Assembly: GCA_020061125.1 (NCBI GenBank)
Contig: JAGUYV010000513.1
Coordinates: forward strand, 1-13,207
DNA: 13,207 nt
DNA from: a bacterium
GTDB taxonomy: Bacteria > UBP15 > UBA6099 > DSWB01
Direction: 5' to 3'
Of this stretch, positions 1 through 11,330 are shown one piece after another (the first letter of the stretch is position 1; the number at the start of each line of letters is the position of its first letter). Position numbers and translations under genes: made by a program. Below the pieces are notes generated by a model. That model had not been told where the DNA came from. It searched no databases and worked only from the letters and a program-made list of their open reading frames with translations.

Positions 1-1
1 C

Positions 2-3000
2 CTGGACGGCGCGCGCATGGACGCGGTGCTGCGCCTGGCGCCCGCGCCAGGCGCGGAGCACACTATGGACCGTGTGTGGATGTCCGTGGTGGACATTACG
101 GACCGCAAGCGCATGGAACTGGCCCTGGCCGAATCCGAAGAGCAATATCGCACCCTGTTCGATTCCGCCAGCGACGCAATTTTCATTCACGATCTCAAGG
201 GCAATTTCATCCGCGCCAACCGCACCGCCTGCGAACGCCTGGGATACTCCAACGAAGAACTCCTGACCATGACCCCCGGGGACATAGACGCCTCGGACCA
301 TGCGCCGCAGGTGCAGGAGAGGTTGCGCCTTGTCCGTGAAAACGGGGAATTCATATTCGAGTCCGTTCACCGCACCAGAGAGGGCTGGGAAATTCCCGTG
401 GAAGTCAGCTCCCAGCTTATTCAATACCAGGGCTGGCCCGCCATATTGAGCGCGGCGCGAGACATTTCGGACCGCAAGCAGGCCGAGCGCGAAATCCGCG
501 ACCGCGAGGCCCAGTTCAACGCCATCCTCGAAAACGCGCCCCAGATCGTGTTCCTCAAAACCATCTCGGGAAATTATCTTTTCGCCAACAGAACCTTCGA
601 GGAACTGGCCGGGATTCCGGCCCGGGACATAGTGAGCCGCACAGATGCGGATCTGTTCGGAATCGGGGTAGCGGAAGATCTGGCGCGCAACGACGCCGAG
701 GTGCTTTCCAGCAGGTCCCCCCTGCATTTCGAGGAAAAATTCGTGGTCAATGGCCGCGAGCGCGTTTTCCGCGTGGTCCGTTTTCTTGTCAGCAACTCTT
801 CCGGCGCACCCTACGCCATCTGCGGCATGGGCGCGGACATCACCGAACAACTGCGCGCCCGCAGCATGCGCGAGATGACCGCGCGCGTTCTGGACCGGCT
901 CAACAGGCTCGGCGATCCCGGTGTGGACATCAAGGACATTCTGCGAATCATCCAGGATGTGACCGGCTTGCAGGCCCTGGGCCTGCGCGTGCGCGCACAG
1001 GGCGATTTCCCCTACGCCGCCACCCTGGGAATGGACCCGGATTTTATCCGCACGGAAAATTCGATCTGCGCGAGCGAATGCAACGGGCACGGAGACAAGA
1101 CACTGGAATGTTTCTGCGGGTTCGTGGCCGGGGGCCAGTCGCTGTTCTCGGACCTTCCGGGCATCACGGTTTCCGGTTCGCTGTGGACCAATGACCTTCC
1201 GGGGCTGCCGGGGCAGGTGGATCAAAGCCGCCTACCGGACAATATCCGGGGCCGTTGCATCGTGGATGGATTCCAGTCCGTGGCCCTGGTGCCCCTGCGC
1301 GCGCACGGAGAAATCATCGGCATGCTCCATCTTCTGGACCGGAGGCCCGGCCAGCTTTCCGAATCCCTCATCAGCGCGTTCGAGGAACTCGGAGGCTCCA
1401 TCGCCATCGCCCTGTCCCGTTTCGACGCGGAGCAGGCCCTGCGCCGGTCGCGCGAGGCACTGGCCGTGCGCAACGAAATCGCCCTGTCCTTCCTCACCAC
1501 CAAGGACGATGATATTTTCTCCACGGTTCTGGACATCATTCTCAAGGCCACAAACAGCTCCATCGGCGTATTCGGATACATTGACGAGCGCGGCTATTAT
1601 GTATGCCCGAGCATGACGCGCGGCGTGTGGGATCAGTGCTCCATGTCGGACAAGAAACTGGAATTTGCGCCCGGCGAGTGGGGCGGCATCTGGGGCCGCG
1701 CTCTCAAGCAGAAAACCCTGATCTGCCGCAACGAGCTGTTCGCCGTGCCAGACGGGCATGTGCCCGTGTCCCGCGCCATGGATGTGCCCATCGAGTATCA
1801 GGGCCGCGTGATCGGCAATTTTCTCGTCGCCAATAAGCAATCGGACTACACGGTATACGACCAGGATCTGTTCCAGACCATAGCGGACACTTTCGCGCCC
1901 GTGCTGCATTTCCGGCTCCAGAGCCTGAAGCAGGAGCAGGAACGGCGCAGGGCCGAACAGGCGCTGGAGCGTGAGCTTGAGGCCACGGCCGCCATCGCGG
2001 GCTTGGCGCAAGCCGTGCTCTCCCTCGATGATTTCGGGGACATCTGCGAGCGCGCCCTGGATGCCTCGAAGACCCTCACGCGCAGTCAGTGCGGGTACAT
2101 CGGCACCGTGGAGCCGGACTCCGGCATGTTTGCATGCAAAGCCATGAACCCGGACGCGCGCGCGGATTGCGGCATTCAAGGCGCGCCCGTGATGTTCGAC
2201 CGGTGCGCGGGCCTCTGGGGCTGGGCGCTGAAAAACAAGTCCGCATTTATGAGCAACGACCCTGCAAACGACAGCCGCGCTTCCGGCCTTCCGCAGGGGC
2301 ACATTCCCATAGAGAATTTTCTGGCCGTGCCCGCCCTATTCGGCAATGAATTAGTGGGCCAGATCGCGGTGGCGAATTCGGCAAACGGTTACGCGGATCG
2401 CGATGTGAATTTTGCCAAACGCATCGCCACGATATTCGCCATAGCGGTTCAGAAGGATCGGGCGCAGCGCGCGCTGCTTGAAAGCGAGGCGAGGTTCCGC
2501 ACCATCAGCGTGGCCGCGCAGGACGCCATTGTGATGATGAATTCCCGGGGCGAGATAACTTTCTGGAATCCCGCGGCCGCCGAATTGTTCGGCTACACCC
2601 AGGAGGAAGCCGTGGGATTGAAACTGCACGGCGTCTTGACCGGGGGCGTGGACGAGCAGAGGTTCTTGCGCGGGCTTTCACAGTTCGCGCGCACGGGCCG
2701 AGGCGCCGTGATCGGGAATGTCATGGAAGTCGGCGCAAGAAACAAGAGTGGGCGCGAGTTCCCGGCCGAGGTGTCCATTTCCTCTATCCGCATCGGCGGC
2801 GAGTGGCACGCCGTTGGCATCATCCGGGACATCACCGAGCGCAAACGCTTTGATCAGGCCATGCGGTCCATTGTGGAAGGCACGGCCTCGGCCACGGGCG
2901 GCACATTTTTCGATTCGCTGGTGCGCAGCCTGTCAGCGGTCCTCGGCGTAAAGTATGCCCTGGTAGCCCGGGTCGAGCACGGGAGCAGCGTGGCCAAAGC

Positions 3001-4036
3001 CGTTTCCGTGTGGGCGGGAGACGGCCTCGCCCAGCCCATGGACTACGACCTCAAAGGCACACCTTGCGCAGTGGTTTACGAGCCAGACGCGGATGTGTGC
3101 TTTTATTCTGATGACATACAGCGTCTTTTCCATGAAGATACGCTGCTTGTGGACATGGGTGCGCAAAGTTACATGGGTGTTGCCATGCATGACTCGATGG
3201 GCGCGCCTCTGGGCCACATCGCGGTGCTGGACGATAAGCCCATGCGCGACGATCCGGGCGCGCGCAGCATTATGAAAATCTTCGCCGCCCGCGTGGGCGC
3301 GGAACTGGAGCGCCTGCGCGCCGAGGAACAGCTACGCCGCCACCGCGACGATCTCGAAAACACGGTGCGGCGGCGCACAGCGGAACTTGAACAGGCCAAC
3401 GAACAGCTCTCCGCCCTGTCCCGCATGATTATCACCATGCAGGAGGAAGAGCGCGCCCGTTTGAGCCGCGAGCTGCACGACCAGCTCGGCCAGCAGCTCA
3501 CAGCCCTGTCCCTGGAGCTGCAATGGATCAGGGAAACTGCGGGGCAGGGGGCGGACGGCCTCGAGCCGCTCACCGGCATGGTCTCGGAAATGGCCACCGA
3601 GGTGCGGCGCATCTGCAAGGGCCTGCGGCCTATGATTCTGGATCGCATGGGCCTGTCTTCGGCCCTGTCCGCGCACATCAAGGAATTCGCCGCGCATACA
3701 AGCATCGCCTTACGGCACAGCATCGAGCCGCTGCGGGACATGGACATTGACTCAACAAAAGCCATCAGCATTTTCCGCATCATGCAGGAAGCCCTGAACA
3801 ATGCGGCAAAGTACTCGCGCGCGGACTCCATATTTGTATCTTTTGAAAGAAATGACGGTTCGCTCGTGCTGACAGTGCTGGACGACGGAGTGGGCATAGA
3901 CCCGGACCGGCAGCGGCATCAGGGTCTGGGCCTTGCGGGCATGCGCGAGCGCGCCGCGCTGTGCGGCGGCGCCGTCGAGATCACATCCGCGCGCGATCAG
4001 GGAACGCGCGTCGTGTTGAGCGTGCCCGTGGAATAA
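2..4036 (+). CDS. Multi-sensor PAS/GAF histidine kinase, HisKA_3 type (5' end outside window)
   Basis: Predicted sensor kinase that autophosphorylates on His and passes the phosphate to a NarL-type regulator, presumably the next gene. The frame is open from base 2 and begins inside a PAS/PAC domain (VVDITDRKR), so the ATG at 17 is internal and the start lies upstream. Numbered from that ATG: tail of a PAS domain 1-35, PAS 41-155, PAS 165-285, cysteine-rich GAF-like 288-470, GAF 487-632, GAF 655-820, PAS 825-945, GAF-like 950-1095, coiled coil about 1100-1135, dimerisation/phosphoacceptor domain with His1154 (RELHDQLGQ), ATPase domain with N box Asn1261/Asn1262, G1 box DDGVGID at 1289-1295 and GLGL from 1303. 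All catalytic boxes are intact. I see no membrane segment in the visible part, which suggests cytosolic sensing; the missing N-terminus could change that. The ligands cannot be inferred. Domain limits are approximate. Confidence 0.93.
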   Translation: MDGARMDAVLRLAPAPGAEHTMDRVWMSVVDITDRKRMELALAESEEQYRTLFDSASDAIFIHDLKGNFIRANRTACERLGYSNEELLTMTPGDIDASDHAPQVQERLRLVRENGEFIFESVHRTREGWEIPVEVSSQLIQYQGWPAILSAARDISDRKQAEREIRDREAQFNAILENAPQIVFLKTISGNYLFANRTFEELAGIPARDIVSRTDADLFGIGVAEDLARNDAEVLSSRSPLHFEEKFVVNGRERVFRVVRFLVSNSSGAPYAICGMGADITEQLRARSMREMTARVLDRLNRLGDPGVDIKDILRIIQDVTGLQALGLRVRAQGDFPYAATLGMDPDFIRTENSICASECNGHGDKTLECFCGFVAGGQSLFSDLPGITVSGSLWTNDLPGLPGQVDQSRLPDNIRGRCIVDGFQSVALVPLRAHGEIIGMLHLLDRRPGQLSESLISAFEELGGSIAIALSRFDAEQALRRSREALAVRNEIALSFLTTKDDDIFSTVLDIILKATNSSIGVFGYIDERGYYVCPSMTRGVWDQCSMSDKKLEFAPGEWGGIWGRALKQKTLICRNELFAVPDGHVPVSRAMDVPIEYQGRVIGNFLVANKQSDYTVYDQDLFQTIADTFAPVLHFRLQSLKQEQERRRAEQALERELEATAAIAGLAQAVLSLDDFGDICERALDASKTLTRSQCGYIGTVEPDSGMFACKAMNPDARADCGIQGAPVMFDRCAGLWGWALKNKSAFMSNDPANDSRASGLPQGHIPIENFLAVPALFGNELVGQIAVANSANGYADRDVNFAKRIATIFAIAVQKDRAQRALLESEARFRTISVAAQDAIVMMNSRGEITFWNPAAAELFGYTQEEAVGLKLHGVLTGGVDEQRFLRGLSQFARTGRGAVIGNVMEVGARNKSGREFPAEVSISSIRIGGEWHAVGIIRDITERKRFDQAMRSIVEGTASATGGTFFDSLVRSLSAVLGVKYALVARVEHGSSVAKAVSVWAGDGLAQPMDYDLKGTPCAVVYEPDADVCFYSDDIQRLFHEDTLLVDMGAQSYMGVAMHDSMGAPLGHIAVLDDKPMRDDPGARSIMKIFAARVGAELERLRAEEQLRRHRDDLENTVRRRTAELEQANEQLSALSRMIITMQEEERARLSRELHDQLGQQLTALSLELQWIRETAGQGADGLEPLTGMVSEMATEVRRICKGLRPMILDRMGLSSALSAHIKEFAAHTSIALRHSIEPLRDMDIDSTKAISIFRIMQEALNNAAKYSRADSIFVSFERNDGSLVLTVLDDGVGIDPDRQRHQGLGLAGMRERAALCGGAVEITSARDQGTRVVLSVPVE

Positions 4037-4103
4037 ATTGTTTTCTCTGTTCGGTGTGCGCGTTAAAATTTTATTTGGACCCGTTGAAGAGGGGGGTGTT
4101 TTC

Positions 4104-4739
4104 ATGATTACTGTTCTGGTCGCGGACGATCACGCCATGGTGCGCGCGGGTCTGGTGCGGCTGCTCGAGTCCAGAGAAGACATCTCGGTTCTGGGCGAGG
4201 CCGGACTGGGCCGCGAAGCTGTGTCCATGTGCCGCAACCTCAAGCCGCAGGTCGTGCTTCTGGACCTGGACCTGCCCGACATTGACGGCATCGAAGTCAC
4301 GCAGCAGATTCTGTCCGTGCAGCCCGAGGTGCGGATTCTGATTCTGACCATGCACGACAGCGAGGACTACGCCAACCGCCTCATTCAGGCCGGCGCCGCG
4401 GGCTTCATCGTCAAGGGCAGCGCGCCCGCGGAACTGCCCGAGGCCGTGCGCCGCGTGGCCTCGGGGGGCACTTACATCACGCACTCCATGATGGAGCGCA
4501 TGATTTTCAACCGCCGCGAAAAATCGGACAACCCGATTTCGACCCTGTCCGACCGGGAGCTTCAGGTGTTCACCAAGTTTGCCCAGGGCAAGGAGATCCG
4601 GGAGATCACCGACGAGCTTGGGCTAAGCCCCAGCACCGTGGGCACTTACAAACGGCGCATTTTCGAAAAGTTGAATATCGGCAACATGGCCGAGCTGTTC
4701 CGTCTGGCCATGCGCCACGGCATTATCAAGGATATCTGA
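4104..4739 (+). CDS. NarL/FixJ-family response regulator
   Basis: Two-domain transcription factor of 211 residues, the usual length for the family. The receiver domain (1-120) has the acidic pocket Asp8/Asp9, phosphoacceptor Asp54 in the LLDLDLPD motif, Thr82 and Lys104. The LuxR-type helix-turn-helix domain (about 145-205) starts at LSDRELQVF and includes SPSTVGTYKRRIFEKL. I chose the ATG at 4104 because the receiver fold begins there (MITVLVADDH) and a purine-rich GAAGAGGGGGG lies about 8 bases upstream. A TTG at 4038 in the same frame would add 22 residues unlike a receiver domain. The gene follows the kinase by 67 bases on the same strand and is its likely partner, since HisKA_3 kinases normally pair with this regulator class. 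Its target genes are unknown; no operator can be recognised. Confidence 0.93.
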   Translation: MITVLVADDHAMVRAGLVRLLESREDISVLGEAGLGREAVSMCRNLKPQVVLLDLDLPDIDGIEVTQQILSVQPEVRILILTMHDSEDYANRLIQAGAAGFIVKGSAPAELPEAVRRVASGGTYITHSMMERMIFNRREKSDNPISTLSDRELQVFTKFAQGKEIREITDELGLSPSTVGTYKRRIFEKLNIGNMAELFRLAMRHGIIKDI

Positions 4740-4837
4740 AAGATCATTCGCCGGATTCAGCGAAGCGAAAAGATTTTGCGGAGCCGGTGATGGAAATACA
4801 GGGCCGCAGAGAAGCCGGTTTTAATCCCTGAATTCCT

Positions 4838-4857
4838 GGGGAACCCTTGGTTTCCCC
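4838..4857. repeat. Inverted repeat in the convergent gap between the regulator and lon
   Basis: GGGGAA and TTCCCC form a 6-bp stem around an 8-base loop. It lies between the regulator stop (4739) and the lon stop (4912), where both converging transcripts must end. Neither strand has a T-run after the stem, so it is not a standard intrinsic terminator. The rest of the 172-base gap shows no gene or clear terminator. AGCCGGT occurs twice in it as a direct repeat without pairing partners. Confidence 0.3.
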
Positions 4858-4911
4858 ATTAGCCTCTGGATTATCCTTGCTTCTGTTTTTCCACTGCGGC
4901 TCTTGCGGTTG

Positions 4912-7347
<2,436 letters not shown>

Positions 7348-7370
7348 TGTCTGGCATCTCCTCTGGCGGA

Positions 7371-7399
7371 ATCATATACGAAACGCCGTGCCGTGACAA
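7371..7399 (-). promoter_or_regulatory. Predicted sigma70-type promoter of lon
   Basis: On the - strand, TTGTCA (7394-7399) and TATGAT (7371-7376) are separated by exactly 17 bases, each one mismatch from consensus. Transcription would begin near 7364, next to the lon ribosome binding site (7358-7363), leaving a leader of only about 17 bases. I see no sigma32-like or CIRCE element. Confidence 0.7.
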
Positions 7400-7475
7400 T
7401 ATAATGCGGCCCGGGGGCGAACCATTACGCATGGAGGATTTCAAAGGTTGCGGGTGAATCGTGCGCGGAGCGCGG

Positions 7476-8759
7476 TCAGGCGGTCTCTTCCCTGGGCGGC
7501 GCGGGGATGTCCGCGGAATCCAGCAGGGACACGATGGACACATCGGCGTCGCGATCCACATGCTGCTTGTCTATGATGCACTTGCCGATGTTCTGGCGCG
7601 ACGGCAGTTCGTACATGATGTCGAGCATGAGATTTTCGAGAATGGAGCGCAGGGCGCGCGCGCCTGTCTTGCGTTTGATGGCCTGCTTGGCGATGGCCTG
7701 CAGGGCTTCCTTGGTGAAGCTCAACTCGGCGTTGTCCAGTTTGAACAGCTTTTTATATTGTTTGACCAGCGCGTTCTTTGGCTCGATGAGGATCTGGACC
7801 AGGATCTCCTCGGTGAGGGGTTCGAGGGACGCGATCACGGGCAGACGGCCGATCATCTCGGGGATGAGGCCGAATCGGAGCAGATCCTCGGGCAGGGCCG
7901 AGCGCAGGATCTCGCCCACTTCCTCGGTCTTGCTGCTTTTGTGCTCGGCGCGGAACCCGATGATCTGGTGCCCCACGCGGTTGCGGATAATGTCCACCAG
8001 CCCGTCGAACGCTCCGCCGCAGATGAAGAGAATGTTGGTGGTGTCAATTTGAATGAAGTCCTGGTTGGGGTGCTTGCGTCCGCCCTGCGGCGGCACATTG
8101 GCCACGGTGCCTTCCATGATTTTCAGAAGCGCCTGCTGCACGCCCTCGCCGGATACGTCGCGGGTGATGGACGGGTTATCCGTCTTGCGCGCAATCTTGT
8201 CAATTTCATCAATGTACACGATGCCGCGGCTGGCTTTCTTGACATCGAAGTCCGCGGCCTGAATGAGGCGCAGCAGAATGTTCTCCACATCCTCGCCCAC
8301 ATAGCCCGCCTCGGTGAGGCTGGTGGCGTCGGCGATGGCGAACGGCACCTCGAGCATCTTGGCCAGGGTCTGCGCCAGCAGGGTCTTGCCCGTGCCCGTG
8401 GGGCCGAGCAGCAGGATGTTGCTCTTTTGAATCTCTACATCGTCCGAGCTGTTTTCCTGCGCGTTCACGCGCTTGTAGTGGTTGTACACGGCCACGGACA
8501 GCACTTTCTTGGCGTGCTCCTGGCCGATGACATACTGGCAAAGGAAATCGAAAATCTCGCGGGGTTTGGGAACGGACTGGATTTCCACATCGAAATCGCT
8601 GGACTTGTAAAGTTCTTCTTCGATGATTTCATTGCAAAGGTCAATGCATTCCTCGCAGATGTACACGCCCGGGCCGGCCACGAGCTTTTTCACCTGGTCC
8701 TGGCTTTTCCCGCAGAAGGAGCATCGCAGTTTGCTTTTGTCGTCTGTGAATTTGAACAT
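7476..8759 (-). CDS. clpX: ClpX, ATP-dependent unfoldase subunit of ClpXP
   Basis: Cytosolic AAA+ hexamer that recognises tagged substrates, unfolds them and feeds them into the ClpP chamber. Its 427 residues match the family length. The N-terminal zinc-binding domain has Cys13, Cys16, Cys35 and Cys38 (CSFC and CEEC). The AAA+ domain has Walker A GPTGTGKT with Lys125, Walker B VYIDEID with Asp184/Glu185, and the IGF loop at 267-269 that docks on ClpP. The sensor-2 region is [11 protein letters not shown]. The ATG start gives the standard MFKFTDD beginning and has purine-rich GAGAGGACGGAG just before it. The gene is 283 bases after clpP and separated from it by a strong terminator, so it should have its own promoter rather than relying on the tig-clpP transcript. 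Confidence 0.98.
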   Translation of the reverse strand: MFKFTDDKSKLRCSFCGKSQDQVKKLVAGPGVYICEECIDLCNEIIEEELYKSSDFDVEIQSVPKPREIFDFLCQYVIGQEHAKKVLSVAVYNHYKRVNAQENSSDDVEIQKSNILLLGPTGTGKTLLAQTLAKMLEVPFAIADATSLTEAGYVGEDVENILLRLIQAADFDVKKASRGIVYIDEIDKIARKTDNPSITRDVSGEGVQQALLKIMEGTVANVPPQGGRKHPNQDFIQIDTTNILFICGGAFDGLVDIIRNRVGHQIIGFRAEHKSSKTEEVGEILRSALPEDLLRFGLIPEMIGRLPVIASLEPLTEEILVQILIEPKNALVKQYKKLFKLDNAELSFTKEALQAIAKQAIKRKTGARALRSILENLMLDIMYELPSRQNIGKCIIDKQHVDRDADVSIVSLLDSADIPAPPREETA

Positions 8760-8868
8760 TCTCCGTCCTCTCGTTACCCTGTTGCAGTTCCCCGGCGCAT
8801 GCGCTGGAATCGGTTATACATAGTATCGCGCGGCACCGGATTTTTTTTCATTCCACATTCCCGATCAC

Positions 8869-8938
8869 AGTATAAGAAGCACAGGCCGGAATGCGGCGGA
8901 AGCCTGTTATTTCCATTTTAGCGAGATACCGGAATGCG
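8869..8938 (-). promoter_or_regulatory. Candidate clpX control region: repeats over a -10-like box
   Basis: On the - strand, TATACT (8869-8874) could be a -10 box, but no -35-like hexamer occurs 16-18 bases upstream. That position is covered by the inverted repeat ACAGGC-N15-GCCTGT (8881-8907). Inside it is CGCATTCCGG (8886-8895), which recurs exactly at 8929-8938, with 43 bases between copies, about four helical turns. This would suit binding sites for an activator or repressor. The repeats are seen directly; their function is inferred. Confidence 0.4.
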
Positions 8939-8984
8939 TCCATGTATTGCCGCAGATTTTTCAACCGCCCGGGAATTGCATTGC

Positions 8985-9021
8985 AAAAAAACAGCGCAAC
9001 CGGGCGTGAACCCGATTGCGC
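8985..9021 (-). terminator. Rho-independent terminator after clpP
   Basis: On the - strand, GCGCAATCGGG pairs with CCCGGTTGCGC, giving an 11-bp stem with one G-T pair and a 6-base loop. Two bases later comes a run of seven T. It starts about 20 bases after the clpP stop and should end most tig-clpP transcripts before clpX. Confidence 0.92.
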
Positions 9022-9042
9022 GTTGTTGACCATAATAAAGAT

Positions 9043-9630
9043 TCAGCGTTCGCCGGGCATCAGCACCTGGTCAATGATCCCATACTCCTTGGCTTCGTCG
9101 GGCGACATGAAGAAATCGCGGTCGGAATCTTTCAAGACGGTTTCGATGGGCTTACCGGTGTGGTTGGAGATAATCTCATAGAGTTTCTTCTTCAAATACT
9201 GTATTTCGTTATTCTGGATTTCGATGTCTGCTGCTGTGCCGGAGAACCCGCCGCTAGGCTGGTGGATGAGAATGCGGGAGTGGGGCAGTGAATAGCGCTT
9301 GCCCTTGGCGCCCGCGCACAGCAGCACCGCGCCCATGCTCATGGCCTGGCCGATGCATACTGTGGAAATGTCGGGCTTTATGTACTGCATGACATCGTAA
9401 ATGGCGAGGCCCGCGGTCACCGAGCCGCCCGGCGAATTGATGTACATGTCAATGTCTTTGCCGGCGTCTTCTTTTTCAAGAAAGAGCATGGCGGCGATGA
9501 TCACATCCGCCATGCGGTCTTCCACGGCGCCGCCCACAAAAATGATGCGGTCCTTGAGAAGCCGCGAGAAAATGTCGTAGGAGCGTTCGCCACGGCTGGT
9601 CTGCTCGATTACAAAGGGGATCAGTGTCAT
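9043..9630 (-). CDS. clpP: ClpP, proteolytic subunit of ClpXP
   Basis: Serine protease that forms the two-ring 14-subunit chamber in which ClpX-delivered proteins are cut. It has 195 residues. The catalytic triad is intact: Ser98 in GQAMSMGA, His123 in ILIHQP, and Asp172 in SDRDFFMS. The positions equal those of the Bacillus protein. The N-terminus starts directly at the axial-loop region ([17 protein letters not shown]), so there is little or no propeptide of the E. coli kind. The ATG overlaps the tig stop as ATGA, implying translational coupling to trigger factor. A strong terminator follows. No second clpP is visible. Confidence 0.98.
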   Translation of the reverse strand: MTLIPFVIEQTSRGERSYDIFSRLLKDRIIFVGGAVEDRMADVIIAAMLFLEKEDAGKDIDMYINSPGGSVTAGLAIYDVMQYIKPDISTVCIGQAMSMGAVLLCAGAKGKRYSLPHSRILIHQPSGGFSGTAADIEIQNNEIQYLKKKLYEIISNHTGKPIETVLKDSDRDFFMSPDEAKEYGIIDQVLMPGER

Positions 9631-11018
9631 TCTTTGATTTCTCCTTCGCTGGGTTGGGCGGCGGGCGCGTCATCGCCCGCGGCCTGGTTCTCGCACTGTT
9701 CCTTGTACAGGGCGCGCGTGGCCAGGAACGAGGTGACTTTGTAATCTTTGAGGTCCGCGCGCACCTGGCTCATGAACTCGCGGTCCTTGGCGATTTTCCG
9801 GATCTGGGTTTTGGTCAGTCCGTTCTGGGACGCGTACTGGGCCAGGGCCATGGACAGCTCCTCGGCCGTGAGCTCCATGTTCTCGCGGCGGAAGATTTCG
9901 TCGTAGATGAACTGCTTCTTAAGGTTGGCGCGCGCCACCTGCTCTTCGTCGCCGCGCAGTTTTTCCTCGGTCAACCCGCGCGCGGCCAGCACTTGCTCGA
10001 AGTCCGGCCCGTCTGGATTCTGTTCGAGCATGTTGCGCAGCTTTTCCATGCGCGACTCCACTTCCTCGTCCACCAGCTTCTGGGGAATATCCAGATTGGT
10101 GCGTTCGAGAATCATGGACATGACGCGGTTGCGCAGGGCCTCGTCGCGGATCTGGCGCTTGTACGCGGAAAGGTTGCGCTCCACGCCCTTGCGCAGCGCC
10201 TCTTCGGTTTTATAGGCGCCGATGCCCTTGAGGAATTCCTCGTCAATTTCGGGCAGCACGCGCTCTTCAATTTTCTTGACTTCAATTTCCACCTTGACAT
10301 TCTTTTCGGCCAGATCCTGGTTCTGGTAGTTGGCCGGATACTTGACCATGAAATCCTTTTTCTCGCCGATGTTCGTGCCCGAGATCTTGTCCTCGATTTC
10401 GGGCAGGATTTCCTTGTCGCCGAGGTGGATGGTTACACCCTTGGCTTCGTCGTAAACGGTTTCCGGATCCTTGCCCTCGAGATCAATGATGGTGAGTTTG
10501 TAATCGAGGGTGACACGGTCGTTGATCTGGGCGGGGCGCACCTCGGCGTCCTTGTGGGTGGCCTTTTTCTTCCGCATGTTCAGAATGGTCTCTTCGACTT
10601 CTTCGGGGTCCGGGGCCACGCTTTCGGACAGGTCAAGCTCGAAGCGGGAGTAGTCGCCGACCTCGAACTCGGGGAGCACTTCGACTTTGGCGCGCACCAC
10701 CATGTCCTTGCCTTCCTCGACCGTGGGCCAGGGGTCGAACTCGGGCGAATCCGTGGGGATCACGGTGAGTTCATCCAGGGCTTCGGAATAAATCTCGGGC
10801 AGGAGATCCTGGAGAAGCTGGGCGTGGATGCCCTCGGCGCCGAACATGCCGTTGAGGATGTGGCGCGGAACTTTGCCCTTGCGGAAGCCCGCGATTTTCT
10901 GGGAGTTGGCGAGGCGGGAATACACGCTCTGGAGCGCGGAATCAATGCGCTTGGCGGGAACCGTGATTTCGATTTCCGCGATGTTGTCTTCCCGGGACAG
11001 GATTTTTGCGTCAGCCAT
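9627..11018 (-). CDS. tig: Trigger factor, ribosome-associated chaperone and prolyl isomerase
   Basis: Binds near the ribosomal exit tunnel and shields nascent chains. It has 463 residues, slightly longer than E. coli Tig. The N-terminal ribosome-binding domain carries the signature GFRKGKVP at 44-51. An FKBP-like isomerase domain lies at about 165-250 (from [10 protein letters not shown] through FMVKYPANY), and a long helical C-terminal chaperone domain follows to about 445. The tail is acidic and Ala/Gly-rich. The ATG is preceded by AAAGG ten bases upstream. The stop overlaps the clpP start by four bases. In the 174 bases up to tRNA-Gly I see a perfect TTGACA (11139-11144) but no -10 box at the right distance, so the promoter is unresolved. 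Read-through from the tRNA cluster is possible. Confidence 0.97.
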   Translation of the reverse strand: MADAKILSREDNIAEIEITVPAKRIDSALQSVYSRLANSQKIAGFRKGKVPRHILNGMFGAEGIHAQLLQDLLPEIYSEALDELTVIPTDSPEFDPWPTVEEGKDMVVRAKVEVLPEFEVGDYSRFELDLSESVAPDPEEVEETILNMRKKKATHKDAEVRPAQINDRVTLDYKLTIIDLEGKDPETVYDEAKGVTIHLGDKEILPEIEDKISGTNIGEKKDFMVKYPANYQNQDLAEKNVKVEIEVKKIEERVLPEIDEEFLKGIGAYKTEEALRKGVERNLSAYKRQIRDEALRNRVMSMILERTNLDIPQKLVDEEVESRMEKLRNMLEQNPDGPDFEQVLAARGLTEEKLRGDEEQVARANLKKQFIYDEIFRRENMELTAEELSMALAQYASQNGLTKTQIRKIAKDREFMSQVRADLKDYKVTSFLATRALYKEQCENQAAGDDAPAAQPSEGEIKE

Positions 11019-11192
11019 GTGTCAACAGCCTTTCTTGATCGTGAAATGTCGCTTATGGGCGCCGTTCATGGGATATGCGGGGGCCTGCGAGTGTTGCGAA
11101 TCAGAGAACGGATGAGCGTGGCGTGAATGCGTCGAATGTGTCAAAAGAGGAACGGACACCCGTTTCTGCCCCAGAGCTGCGTCGAACAAAAA

Positions 11193-11264
11193 AGCGGGAG
11201 ACGGGATTTGAACCCGCGACCCCTACCTTGGCAAGGTAGTGCTCTACCACTGAGCTACTCCCGC
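11193..11264 (-). tRNA. tRNA-Gly (anticodon GCC)
   Basis: The cloverleaf folds with acceptor stem GCGGGAG/CTCCCGC, D-stem GCTC/GAGC, anticodon stem CTACC/GGTAG with loop TTGCCAA, and T-loop TTCAAAT. It is 72 bases long including discriminator T. CCA is not encoded. The 3' end runs into a stretch of six T (11188-11193, counting the discriminator), which may help end the tRNA transcript. Confidence 0.96.
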
Positions 11265-11330
11265 GTGCGCTGCGTGTTTCGTGTCAAGAATCAGGTGCTG
11301 CTCGGCTCGGGCCTCGGCGTGCGCCCGGCA

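Noticed and set aside
1232-2302. 356-codon open frame on the - strand inside the kinase
   Set aside because: Lies opposite well-conserved GAF domains; no motif is recognisable in its translation.
4038-4103. Upstream TTG start for the response regulator
   Set aside because: The extra 22 residues do not resemble a receiver domain, and a good ribosome binding site precedes the ATG at 4104.
7461-8921. 486-codon open frame on the + strand opposite clpX
   Set aside because: It mirrors clpX, whose zinc-finger, Walker and IGF motifs are intact. The antisense translation has no recognisable domain and arises from GC-rich codon bias.
8848-9033. 61-codon open frame on the - strand between clpP and clpX
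   Set aside because: It runs through the intrinsic terminator and the clpX control region. No Shine-Dalgarno sequence supports its start, and the product is unrecognisable.
9624-11126. 500-codon open frame on the + strand opposite tig
   Set aside because: Antisense shadow of trigger factor, low-complexity composition rich in His, Leu, Val and Gly, with no domain or good ribosome binding site.
11139-11144. TTGACA upstream of tig as a promoter -35 box
   Set aside because: Bases 16-18 positions downstream read CCACGC and neighbours, with no resemblance to a -10 box.
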